Shown: piece after piece, positions 33,970-42,620 of the stretch
How the letters are laid out: each line of letters opens with the position of its first letter
Position numbering within the stretch: position 1 is the first letter of the stretch
DNA from: Opitutia bacterium
GTDB lineage: Bacteria; Verrucomicrobiota; Verrucomicrobiia; Opitutales; Opitutaceae
Reading direction: 5' to 3'
DNA: 50,221 bases
Assembly (NCBI GenBank): GCA_016190985.1
Contig: JACPPI010000008.1
Coordinates: forward strand, 1 to 50,221
Notes under the pieces: generated by a model
Told to the model about the DNA's origin: nothing
Databases searched by the model: none
Seen by the model: the letters and a program-made list of their open reading frames with translations, nothing else
Made by a program: the position numbers and the translations under genes

Positions 33970-34254
33970 TTAGTCATTCAGCAAAACCTGATATTCCTTA
34001 TGGCCCTGGATGAAGCGCTCGACATATGAGCACTGGGGCACGACGCGCCGGCCCGTCGCCCGCGCCTCCGCGAGCGCGGCCCGCACCAGCTTTTCCGCGA
34101 TGCCCCGGCCGCGCAGCTCCGGCGGCACCACCGTGTGCGTGAAGATCATGCGCCCCTCCGCCAGCTCGTATTCGCAGACCGACAGGTGGCCGTCCACCAT
34201 CGCCTCGTAGCGATGCGCGGCGGCGTTGTGCGTGACAGCAAGGGCGTCGGACAT
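33970..34254 (-). CDS. small GNAT-family N-acetyltransferase (NATD1/YjdJ-like)
   Basis: 94 aa from ATG 34254; the longer frame to 34278 begins with TTG. A one-domain GNAT of the YjdJ/GTL3B type, with the acetyl-CoA loop as HTVVPPELRGRGIAEKLVRA (R-x-x-G-x-G/A), then RRVVPQCSYVERFIQGHKEY. The conserved P-x-C-x-[YF]-V shape at the end is typical of this subfamily. Substrate unknown. A GC-rich hairpin and an AT-rich 13-bp palindrome (34339-34371) lie upstream. Confidence 0.88.
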   Translation of the reverse strand: MSDALAVTHNAAAHRYEAMVDGHLSVCEYELAEGRMIFTHTVVPPELRGRGIAEKLVRAALAEARATGRRVVPQCSYVERFIQGHKEYQVLLND

Positions 34255-34292
34255 GGGCTGAGTATTGAGCGGAATCAAGCGGAGTCAAATTG

Positions 34293-34319
34293 CCGGGCGG
34301 GATCCCTGATTCCGCCCGG
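34293..34319. repeat. CCGGGCGGGA...TTCCGCCCGG hairpin
   Basis: A near-perfect 10-bp stem with a 7-nt loop between the GNAT start and the AT-rich palindrome. A similar GGCGGGAT/ATCCCGCC hairpin occurs at 5415-5434 in the thrB tail. Confidence 0.5.
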
Positions 34320-34338
34320 ATCGGCGGCAGGACGGCAC

Positions 34339-34371
34339 GATAATTTGTAATATAATAGATTACAAATTATC
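34339..34371. promoter_or_regulatory. AT-rich 13-bp perfect palindrome
   Basis: The arms GATAATTTGTAAT (34339-34351) and ATTACAAATTATC (34359-34371) enclose the loop ATAATAG, in otherwise GC-rich DNA. It is 84 bp upstream of the GNAT start and 25 bp beyond the murJ stop. It may be an operator/promoter or a stem ending the murJ transcript. Confidence 0.45.
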
Positions 34372-34396
34372 CCGCTGCTTTCATTGGCGGGCGGGG

Positions 34397-35992
34397 TCAG
34401 CCGACCCCGCCCCGCCTCTTCGCCCGGAATTTGGCCCACAGCGCGCCGATTTCCTCGCGGCCCTCGATCTTCAGCGTCCAGAGCAGCACGCCATACACCG
34501 CGCAGGCGACGGGAATCAGGCCGACGACGACCACGAGATCCTGCGTCTTGCCGATCAACGGCAGCGCCACCGCGAGCTTCCGTCCGCCCCAGACCACCGC
34601 GCCCATAAGCGCGCTCGCGACCGCGATCTTGCCCAGGCTGGGCAGCAGCGGCGCGAAGTTCAGCCCGGCCATCCGGCGACTCAGGCGCGTCTGCAAAAAC
34701 CAGGCCTGAGCCAGCACGGCCAGATTGCCGGCGAGGGCGAGGCCGACGGTCGAGAGCCAGTGCATCAGCGCGATGCTCAACCCGAGGTTCACGACAAAAC
34801 TCAGTCCCGCCGCGCGCACGGGCGTCGCGGTGTCCTTCAGCGAGTAGAAACCCCGCAGCGCCACCGTGGTGAACGACAGGAAGGGCAGCCCGAGCGCGTA
34901 GACCGCGAGGATGGGCGTCATCAGCGCCGTGTCGCCGGCCGTGAAAGCCCCGCGCTGGAACAGCAGGCGCGTGATCGGCTCGCTTAACAGGGCGAGGCCC
35001 ACCGCCGCCGGGATGTTGATGATCATCACCAGCCGGAGCCCCTTGTGGTAATCGTCCGCCAGCGCCGCCCAATCCTGCTTGGCCGCGTGCCGGGCGATGA
35101 GCGGGAACACGACGGTCGCGATGGCCGCGGCAAACACCCCGATGGGCAGCTCCATGACGCGGGTCGCGAGGTTGAGCACGGCGGCCGCGTGGTCGTTGAG
35201 CGAAAGTCCGATGAACCGGGAGACGGACATGTTGACGAGATAGATCGCTGAACCGATCAGGGTCGGCGCCATCAGTCCGGCGATTTCGCGCACGCGCGCG
35301 TCGGCCTGCAGGTCGAAATGCGGCCGCCAGCCCTCGGCCCAGAGCACGGCGGCCGGCACAGCCATCTGGAGAAACCCGCCCGCCAGCACGCCGCCGCAGA
35401 GCAGCCGCATCCGCGCGGTGTCGCCCCACGCCCACCAGCCGCCGAGGCCGAGCGCGCCGAGGATGGCGAGGTTCAGCCAGACCGGGGAAAGGGCCGGCTC
35501 GGTGAACCGCCCGAGCACCTGGCAGGCCGCGCTGAACGCCGCCGCCAGACAGACAAAGATCATGTAGGGAAACAGGAGGACGGCGAGGTCCGCGCCGAGC
35601 AGCAGCCGCCCCGCCGTGGCGGCATCCAGCCCGAAGCCGCCCGCCGCGCGCAGCAGCGTCCCCGCGTTGGCCATGACCAGCAGCGCCACGGCCACAAGCC
35701 CGGTCGTGACGACCAGCAGCCAGCTCGCGACCTTGCTCAGGAGCGCGAAGGCCGCGGTGCGCTGCCGGTGCTCCAGCTCATGGCTCAGCGTGGGGATGAA
35801 CGCCGCGGTCAGCGCCCCCTCGCCCAGCAGCCGCCGGAAAAGGTTGGGCAGCGTGAAGGCGGAGACAAAGGCCGAGCTCAACGCGCTGGTGCCGAACACC
35901 GCCGCGATGAAGATCTCGCGCACCAGCCCCAGCACGCGCGACAACACGGTCGCCGTGGCGACCACGCTGATGTTTTTCAGGTTCTGCGACAC
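34397..35992 (-). CDS. murJ: lipid II flippase MurJ (MviN)
   Basis: 531 aa with about 14 membrane helices, normal for MurJ. The N-terminus MSQNLKNISVVATATVLSRVLGLVREIFIAAVFG and the LPNLFRRLLGEGALTAAFIP motif are diagnostic (arginines of the central cavity, and the GEGA loop). It flips lipid-linked peptidoglycan precursor across the cytoplasmic membrane. It is the last gene of an apparent unit fmdB - hypothetical - murJ, with gaps of 12 and 28 bp. Confidence 0.95.
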   Translation of the reverse strand: MSQNLKNISVVATATVLSRVLGLVREIFIAAVFGTSALSSAFVSAFTLPNLFRRLLGEGALTAAFIPTLSHELEHRQRTAAFALLSKVASWLLVVTTGLVAVALLVMANAGTLLRAAGGFGLDAATAGRLLLGADLAVLLFPYMIFVCLAAAFSAACQVLGRFTEPALSPVWLNLAILGALGLGGWWAWGDTARMRLLCGGVLAGGFLQMAVPAAVLWAEGWRPHFDLQADARVREIAGLMAPTLIGSAIYLVNMSVSRFIGLSLNDHAAAVLNLATRVMELPIGVFAAAIATVVFPLIARHAAKQDWAALADDYHKGLRLVMIINIPAAVGLALLSEPITRLLFQRGAFTAGDTALMTPILAVYALGLPFLSFTTVALRGFYSLKDTATPVRAAGLSFVVNLGLSIALMHWLSTVGLALAGNLAVLAQAWFLQTRLSRRMAGLNFAPLLPSLGKIAVASALMGAVVWGGRKLAVALPLIGKTQDLVVVVGLIPVACAVYGVLLWTLKIEGREEIGALWAKFRAKRRGGVG

Positions 35993-36020
35993 GGCCGCGG
36001 CGGTGACGGGGCCGCGAACG

Positions 36021-36746
36021 TCACTGCGTGGCGAGCTTCAGCGCGCCACCCTCGATGGTCACGCCGGTGAGTTTGGCCCAGGCGGCGCGGACCTCATCGG
36101 GCACCTTCATCTTGGAGATCATATGAGAGACGAGCGGCCCGGAGGCGGCGGGCAGCAGATGGAACGGGCAGGAACCGAGGTAGACCTTGTCGGCCACGAA
36201 GCTGACCGTGTCGCCCGATTTGGCGAAGGTGCCGGTGGTCAGGTAGGTCACCTCGTAGGTGAGGCCATACCAGTTGAGCACGCACTTGCCCCCGATCTGC
36301 AGCTTGCCGTCCACGATGCGGAAATTGGGTTTGCCGGGATTGAAGATGCCGTCGACGGCCGGTTTGGGCGCCTCGGTCGCCGGAGCGGGAGCGGGCTTGG
36401 CGCCCTTGGGTGTCTTGGGCGCCGGGGCGGGCGCAGCGCCGCCGATGGTGGCACCCCACATGTTCAGCTCGTCCTCCCCCAGCGAAATGACGGGCGTCGT
36501 GCCGGCGAGAAACTGCTTTTGCTTGGCCTGCCAGCCCTTGCTCTTGGCGTTGCTCTCGCCGCCGGGGATGTAATAGACGACGCTGCGCAGCGGCTCCTTG
36601 GGCAGCTCCTTGACCTGCGCCACGGGCTTGAACACGAGGTAGACACAGGCGCCGAGCACGCCGGCGACCAGGCCGAGCACGGCCCCGAGGGCGACTTCCG
36701 TCATGCTCGGACCATAGAGCGCTTTTTCGAGTTTTTTGTCAGCCAT
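36021..36746 (-). CDS. membrane-anchored protein of unknown function upstream of murJ
   Basis: 241 aa from ATG 36746. A single N-terminal membrane segment (VALGAVLGLVAGVLGACVYL, about 18-37) is followed by KPVAQVKELPKEPLRSVVYY. A Pro/Ala/Lys-rich linker (about 105-130) leads into a C-terminal beta-rich domain (FNPGKPNFRIVDGKLQIGGK to VTIEGGALKLA). This looks like an external lipid- or envelope-associated domain. I do not recognise a named family. It lies between fmdB and murJ on the same strand, so an envelope role is plausible. Confidence 0.7.
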   Translation of the reverse strand: MADKKLEKALYGPSMTEVALGAVLGLVAGVLGACVYLVFKPVAQVKELPKEPLRSVVYYIPGGESNAKSKGWQAKQKQFLAGTTPVISLGEDELNMWGATIGGAAPAPAPKTPKGAKPAPAPATEAPKPAVDGIFNPGKPNFRIVDGKLQIGGKCVLNWYGLTYEVTYLTTGTFAKSGDTVSFVADKVYLGSCPFHLLPAASGPLVSHMISKMKVPDEVRAAWAKLTGVTIEGGALKLATQ

Positions 36747-36758
36747 GGGAGGAGGGAG

Positions 36759-37031
36759 TTATTTGGCGGCCGCAGCGGCTGCGGGCTTGGATTCGGTGGG
36801 CTTGGAGGCGGGTTTGGCGTCCGGCTTGGCGTCGGGGGTGCCGGACTTCTTCTTGTAATCCGTGATATAGAAGCCCGAGCCCTTGAAAATCAACCCTGCA
36901 CCGCCGCCGACCTGGCGCTTCAGCCCGGCTTTCCTGCACGCCGGGCACTGCTTCAACGCCGCGTCGTTCATCGACTGGAAGGTCTCAATCTCGTGACCGC
37001 ACTTGGCGCAGATGTAGTCGTAGGTGGGCAT
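36759..37031 (-). CDS. FmdB-family zinc-ribbon protein
   Basis: 90 aa from ATG 37031. MPTYDYICAKCGHEIETFQS followed by CPACRKAGLKRQV supplies the two CxxC knuckles of the FmdB putative regulatory zinc ribbon. The middle GLIFKGSGFYITDYKK is also family-typical. The tail is an Ala/Lys/Pro repeat (PDAKPDAKPASKPTESKP). The function is unknown although old annotations call it a transcriptional regulator. It is the first gene of the unit with the membrane protein and murJ. Confidence 0.9.
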   Translation of the reverse strand: MPTYDYICAKCGHEIETFQSMNDAALKQCPACRKAGLKRQVGGGAGLIFKGSGFYITDYKKKSGTPDAKPDAKPASKPTESKPAAAAAAK

Positions 37032-37111
37032 CGGGAAAAGCGGGCCCAGATATGATTCGGCCCCCGCGGCTTGGCGAGTCTGTTCTTGCCCCGGGCCGCC
37101 GCCCACGGCTT

Positions 37112-37166
37112 GGTGGAGCGGCTTGACCCCAAGCCGCTGAGCGCGTTGAGGTCAACGCGCCCCACC
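37112..37166. repeat. GGTGGA...CCCACC palindromic repeat, copy 3, abutting the ispA ATG
   Basis: Bounded by GGTGGAGCGGC and GCGCCCCACC, with an inner AGCGCGTTGAGGTCAACGCG palindrome. Its last base is adjacent to the ATG at 37167, so any ribosome-binding sequence of ispA has to be repeat sequence. Confidence 0.8.
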
Positions 37167-38048
37167 ATGGATTTCAACGCCCAGTTGCAGGCTTACCGCG
37201 AGCGGATCGAGCACGGCCTCGGCGCCCTGGTGCCCGCCGCCACGACCCGCCCGGCCCGGCTCCACGCCGCCATGCGCTACAGTCTCGAAGCCGGGGGCAA
37301 ACGCCTCCGCCCGGTGTTGGTGCTGGCCGCCGCCGATCTTTTCGGGGCGAAGACCGACGCATTGTCGGCGGCGGTCGCCCTGGAGTGCCTGCACACCTAC
37401 TCGCTCATCCACGACGATCTGCCGTGCATGGACAACGACGATCTCCGGCGCGGCCGGCCCACGGCGCACAAGCAGTTCGACGAGGCCACGGCCCTGCTCG
37501 CGGGCGACGCGCTGCTCACCCTCGCCTTCCAGCTCATCGGCCGGCACTACGCCGCCACTCCCGCCCTCTGCGCCGCGCTCACCCGCGAGATCGCCGGCGC
37601 GGCCGGCAGCGAGCGCCTGATCGGCGGCCAGATGGAAGACCTGCTCGCCGAAAAGAAAAACGACGTCACGGCGAGCGAACTTGAATTCATCCATCTCAAC
37701 AAGACCGCCGCCATGCTCAGCGCGTCACTCGTCGCCGGCGGACTGTGCGGCGGCGCGAATGAAAGCCAGCTCGCCACGCTGCGCGACGCCGGCCGGCACC
37801 TCGGCCTGGCGTTCCAAATCGTGGACGACATCCTCGACGCCACCGCCGACACGGCGACGCTCGGCAAGACCGCCGGCAAGGACGCCAAGGCTGGCAAGAC
37901 CACCTACGTGAAACTCCACGGCCTCGACGCCTCGCGCCGCCACGCCCGCGAGCAGTCCGCCGCCGCCAAGGCCGCCCTCGCCCGCCTGCCCGGCGGCGCG
38001 CCGTTCCTCACCACTTTGGTAGAGAACATGGCTGCGCGAACCATGTAG
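37167..38048 (+). CDS. ispA: farnesyl/geranyl diphosphate synthase (polyprenyl synthetase)
   Basis: 293 aa from ATG 37167. The first aspartate-rich motif is DDLPCMDNDD (residues 83-92), with the two-residue insertion typical of bacterial FPPS (type II). The second is DDILD (220-224), preceded by FQIVD. EAGGKRLRP and the GGQMED motif are present. It condenses IPP with DMAPP/GPP. The segment between the two motifs is intact. It is bracketed by repeats: the ATG abuts a GGTGGA-family palindrome, and the TAG stop (38046-38048) lies in a TGTAGGTTGCG palindrome. Confidence 0.93.
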   Translation: MDFNAQLQAYRERIEHGLGALVPAATTRPARLHAAMRYSLEAGGKRLRPVLVLAAADLFGAKTDALSAAVALECLHTYSLIHDDLPCMDNDDLRRGRPTAHKQFDEATALLAGDALLTLAFQLIGRHYAATPALCAALTREIAGAAGSERLIGGQMEDLLAEKKNDVTASELEFIHLNKTAAMLSASLVAGGLCGGANESQLATLRDAGRHLGLAFQIVDDILDATADTATLGKTAGKDAKAGKTTYVKLHGLDASRRHAREQSAAAKAALARLPGGAPFLTTLVENMAARTM

Positions 38049-38089
38049 GTTGCGCGCGCGCAACGTGGCGTGCCAGCACGCCACCTACA
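38044..38089. repeat. TGTAGGTTGCG...CGCCACCTACA palindromic repeat holding the ispA stop
   Basis: 46 bp with inverted ends TGTAGGT/ACCTACA and an inner GCGCGCGC run. The TAG stop codon of ispA is part of its left end. Related to 26840-26873. Confidence 0.75.
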
Positions 38090-38097
38090 GGCAGCGC

Positions 38098-39081
38098 CTA
38101 CTTCGCGCTGACCGCCAGCCCGTCGAGCAGCTCGGTGATGTCACCGTTGACATCGGCGTATTCGACATCCTTGGCCCAGCCGCGGAGCTGCACCGCACCC
38201 TCCTTGCCGCTGTAGAAATAGCCGTGGTTCACGTAGGTGACGTTGTCGACGCGCGCGGCGAACTCCAGTTCGGTGAGCGAGGTGGCACCGCGGAGTTTCG
38301 ACCCGCGCCGGCGGAGGGTGACGTTTTCCGCGCCCTCCCGCGCCGTGTTAATCACCGCCGCCTCCATGCTGCCCTCGATCGGCTGCGGCTCGGCGATGAG
38401 CTGGGCCTCCGCCCGCTGGTCGACGCGCAGGAGGTTGAAGACGCCCGGCTCCTTGTCGGCCGGGTCGCGATACCACCGCGCGGCGTCGTAACGCAGCCGG
38501 AAATTGCCCGCGACCAGCTCGCGCCAGCGCTCCTTCTCCTGAACAAGTGGCAGGTTGGTGTAGTCGGGTTTCAACTGGATGCTGCGGAAGAAATCCTCGG
38601 CGCGCGCCGCGCCCTTGCCCGCCTCGGGCCACTCCGCGCTGAAGAGGTAGAGCGTGGAGCCGACAACCAGCAGGCGCACCTCGCGGATGGTCCGGTCGCG
38701 TTTTTGGGCGATGACCAGGCGCTCACCCTCGAAGGGCCCGAGCAGGAACTTGCCGCGTGCCTTCACCTCGCCAGGACGCGATTTCAGCATGTCGCCAAAG
38801 GACTTGGTGTAGACGCCCGCCTCCTCCCCCGGCAGCAGGGCCAGCGGATAGGAGAAGCGCACGAGGAAGGTGCGCTCGCCGCCTTGCTCGGTGAAATAGC
38901 GCGTGGCCCTGATGTCGCCCTGCGGCGAGGGCGTGAGCACCGCATCGGTGCCCGGCGCCTGCGGCAGCCGCGCCTCAATCGCCCAGCCCGCCGGGGCGAA
39001 GGCCTGGTCCGCGCCCACGGCCGCACCGGTCAGACCGAGGAGAAAACAGAGTATGCCGGTGATGCGCCGCACGCACGCCAT
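38098..39081 (-). CDS. secreted protein of unknown function
   Basis: 327 aa with a signal peptide (RITGILCFLLGLTGAAVGA, cleavage near residue 23). The mature part looks like two alpha/beta halves: FAPAGWAIEARLPQ to FFRSIQLKP (about 27-170), then a similar opening WRELVAGNFRLRYDAARWY. This could be an internal duplication of a PsbP/DUF1795-like domain. No catalytic motif is visible. It lies downstream of tpiA in the same direction, but 122 bp and a palindromic repeat separate them. Confidence 0.7.
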   Translation of the reverse strand: MACVRRITGILCFLLGLTGAAVGADQAFAPAGWAIEARLPQAPGTDAVLTPSPQGDIRATRYFTEQGGERTFLVRFSYPLALLPGEEAGVYTKSFGDMLKSRPGEVKARGKFLLGPFEGERLVIAQKRDRTIREVRLLVVGSTLYLFSAEWPEAGKGAARAEDFFRSIQLKPDYTNLPLVQEKERWRELVAGNFRLRYDAARWYRDPADKEPGVFNLLRVDQRAEAQLIAEPQPIEGSMEAAVINTAREGAENVTLRRRGSKLRGATSLTELEFAARVDNVTYVNHGYFYSGKEGAVQLRGWAKDVEYADVNGDITELLDGLAVSAK

Positions 39082-39119
39082 CTAATCGGAGGGGGTTCCG
39101 GTGCGGCAACGAGGAAATG

Positions 39120-39191
39120 GGTGGAACGCGGCCTCCGGACGCGTTTCCTCAGACGCCAATCCAACAACCCGCCCGGAGGTCGGGTTCCACC
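39120..39191. repeat. GGTGGAACG...GGTTCCACC palindromic repeat
   Basis: 72 bp with inverted ends GGTGGAACGCG and GTTCCACC and inner CCTCCGGACGCG / CCCGGAGG arms. It has the same outer ends as the 2402-2462 family but a different core. Confidence 0.65.
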
Positions 39192-39203
39192 TTGCAGCAC
39201 CCC

Positions 39204-39971
39204 TCACTTCGCCGCGTCGGCGGCCTTGACGAGGTCGATGAACGACCGGGCCTCGAGCGACGCGCCGCCGATGAGGCCGCCGTCAATGTCCTTTTCGGCG
39301 AGCAGCTCGGCCGCGTTGGACGGCTTCATCGAACCGCCGTAGAGGATGCGGACCTTCTGCGCGAGCGGCGCACCGTAGAGTTTCGTCAGCAGATCGCGGA
39401 TGAAGGCATGGACCTCCTGGGCCTGCGCCGTGGTCGCGACCTTGCCCGTGCCGATGGCCCAGACCGGCTCGTAGGCGACGATGACCGAGGTGATCTGCTC
39501 CTTGGTCACGCCCGCCAGGCCGCTTTCGACGTGGCGCTGCACCACCGCGAGCGTCGTGCCCGCCTCGCGCTCGGTCAGCGTCTCGCCCACGCACAGGATG
39601 GGCTTCAGCTCGTGGGCCAGCGCGGCGAGGACCTTCTTGTTGATGAAGGCGTCGGTCTCGGCGAAATACGTGCGGCGCTCGCTGTGGCCGAGGATGACAT
39701 GGGTGACGTAGAGGGTGCGGAGCATCTCGGCCGAGATCTCGCCGGTGTAGGCGCCGCTTTTCTCGGGGTGCATGTTCTGCGCGCCCAGCCGCACCGCCTG
39801 GCCCTCGAGTTCGTGGGCGACCGCCGCCAGCGCCGTGAACGGCGGACACAGCACGATGTCGACCGACGTCTCGCGGCCGATCGCCTCGATGATGTCCTGC
39901 GTGAGCGTGACGGCCTCGGCGGCCGTCTTGTTCATCTTCCAGTTACCGGCGATGACTTTCTTTCTAAACAT
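39204..39971 (-). CDS. tpiA: triosephosphate isomerase
   Basis: 255 aa. N-terminal KKVIAGNWKMNKT with N10/K12, HVILGHSERR with the electrophilic His, and VAYEPVWAIGTGK with the catalytic Glu; the C-terminal phosphate loop ILYGGSMKPSN and GGLIGGASL complete the active site. It interconverts DHAP and GAP. It is the third gene of gapA-pgk-tpiA on the minus strand. The pgk-tpiA spacer contains an inverted-arm 8-nt repeat element. Confidence 0.97.
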   Translation of the reverse strand: MFRKKVIAGNWKMNKTAAEAVTLTQDIIEAIGRETSVDIVLCPPFTALAAVAHELEGQAVRLGAQNMHPEKSGAYTGEISAEMLRTLYVTHVILGHSERRTYFAETDAFINKKVLAALAHELKPILCVGETLTEREAGTTLAVVQRHVESGLAGVTKEQITSVIVAYEPVWAIGTGKVATTAQAQEVHAFIRDLLTKLYGAPLAQKVRILYGGSMKPSNAAELLAEKDIDGGLIGGASLEARSFIDLVKAADAAK

Positions 39972-39995
39972 GAAGGTTGAAAAACAGGGTTAATG

Positions 39996-40062
39996 AGGAA
40001 CTCAGGAAATCAGGAACATAATCCGAAAGATTACCAGTCCCTTTCCAGAATTCCTGAGTTCC
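39996..40062. repeat. inverted-arm 8-nt repeat element in the pgk-tpiA spacer
   Basis: AGGAA recurs at 39996, 40004 and 40012 (8-nt steps), and the complementary TTCC recurs at 40043, 40051 and 40059. GGAACTCAGGAA and TTCCTGAGTTCC can pair. It fills most of the spacer between the pgk stop and the tpiA start. Confidence 0.75.
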
Positions 40063-40066
40063 ACAT

Positions 40067-41308
40067 TCAGTTTTCCAGGAACGCCACGCCGGGGAGCACC
40101 TTGCCCTCGAGGAACTCCAGGCTCGCGCCGCCGCCGGTCGAGCAGTGCGTGACCTTGTCGGCCACCTTGAGTTTCTTGGCCGCCGTGGCGGTGTCGCCGC
40201 CGCCGACGACCGTGGTGGCGCCGCGCGCGGTGGCCGCGGCGATGGCCGCCGCCATCGACGCCGTGCCGGCATTGAAGGCCTTGAACTCGAACACGCCCGG
40301 CGGCCCGTTCCAGATGATGGTGCGCGCGCGGCCGATGGCGTCGGCGAAAAGCGCGTTCGACTTCGGGCCGACATCGAGGCCCATCCAGCCGGCGGGGATG
40401 CCGCTCGCATCGTCGGCGGACTTGGTGGCGGCGTCCTCGGCGAACCTGTCGGCGCAGACGTAATCGACCGGCAGGTGTAGTTTCACCCCGCGGGCCTGGG
40501 CCTTGGCGACGAGGTCGGGCACGAGCTTGGCGCCCTCGGCGTCGAACAGGCTGGAGCCGATCGCCATGCCTTGGGTGACCTTTTTGAAGGTGAAGGCCAT
40601 GCCGCCGCCGATGATGATCTCGTCGGCCTTCTCGATGAGGTTCTTGATGAGCGGAATCTTGTCGGCGATCTTGGCGCCGCCGAGGATGGCGAGCAGCGGG
40701 CGCGCCGGGTGGTCGAGCACGGCGGCGAAGGCCTTCAGCTCCGCCTCCATCAGGAAACCGGCGGCCTTTTGCGGCAGGCTCACGCCGACCATGGAGCTGT
40801 GCGCGCGGTGTGCGGTGCCGAAGGCGTCGTTGACGAACACGTCGCCGAGCCTCGTGAGCGAGGCGCGGAACGCCGCGACGGCGGCGGGATCGGCCTTCTT
40901 CGAGGTGCCGTCCTCCAGCTTCACCTTGCCCTCCTCCTCGATGTGGAAGCGCAGGTTCTCCAGCAGCACGACCGTGCCGGGCGCGAGCTTCGCGCAGGCC
41001 GCCTCGACCGCCGGGCCGACGCAGTCGTCGAGGAACTTCACCGGGCGACCAAGGAGCTTCTCCAGTTCGGTCGCGACGGGCTTGAGCGAGAATTTGGCGA
41101 GTTTCTGGCCGTCGGGCCGGCCCAGGTGGGACATCAGGATGACGGACGCGCCTTGTTCCAGGGCGTATTTGATCGTGGGCAGCGCGGCGACGATGCGCTG
41201 GTTGTTGGTGATGGCGCCGGTGGCTTTGTCCTGCGGGACATTGAAGTCGACGCGGATGAGGGCGCGCCGGCCGGCGAGCGTAAGATCGCGGATGGATTTG
41301 AAGTTCAT
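40067..41308 (-). CDS. pgk: phosphoglycerate kinase
   Basis: 413 aa. [11 protein letters not shown] at the N-terminus, SHLGRPDG, and [12 protein letters not shown] with the family's R-F-H; the hinge and C-terminal nucleotide site show [25 protein letters not shown] and the [12 protein letters not shown] phosphate loop. It converts 1,3-bisphosphoglycerate to 3-phosphoglycerate with ATP formation. It is the second gene of the gapA-pgk-tpiA unit, with repeat elements in both spacers. Confidence 0.97.
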   Translation of the reverse strand: MNFKSIRDLTLAGRRALIRVDFNVPQDKATGAITNNQRIVAALPTIKYALEQGASVILMSHLGRPDGQKLAKFSLKPVATELEKLLGRPVKFLDDCVGPAVEAACAKLAPGTVVLLENLRFHIEEEGKVKLEDGTSKKADPAAVAAFRASLTRLGDVFVNDAFGTAHRAHSSMVGVSLPQKAAGFLMEAELKAFAAVLDHPARPLLAILGGAKIADKIPLIKNLIEKADEIIIGGGMAFTFKKVTQGMAIGSSLFDAEGAKLVPDLVAKAQARGVKLHLPVDYVCADRFAEDAATKSADDASGIPAGWMGLDVGPKSNALFADAIGRARTIIWNGPPGVFEFKAFNAGTASMAAAIAAATARGATTVVGGGDTATAAKKLKVADKVTHCSTGGGASLEFLEGKVLPGVAFLEN

Positions 41309-41313
41309 AAGGG

Positions 41314-41399
41314 CTGAAAAACTGAAGGACTGAATGGCTGAAACCTGAAAAGGCCGAAGGTCTGAATATGTTCAGCCCTTCAGCCTTTCAGTCTTTCAG
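41314..41399. repeat. inverted-arm 8-nt repeat element in the gapA-pgk spacer
   Basis: CTGA recurs at 41314, 41322, 41330, 41338 and 41345. The complementary TCAG recurs at 41372, 41380, 41388 and 41396 in exact 8-nt steps. The arms are complementary, so the intercistronic RNA can form a long stem. It occupies most of the 115-bp spacer. Confidence 0.8.
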
Positions 41400-41423
41400 C
41401 CTTTGCGGCGAGCCGCGCGCGAC

Positions 41424-42620
<1,197 letters not shown>

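Noticed and set aside
20655-41399. CRISPR array
   Set aside because: The repeated units are 7-8 nt with no spacer of uniform length, and no cas gene is present. They are tandem tracts, not repeat-spacer arrays.
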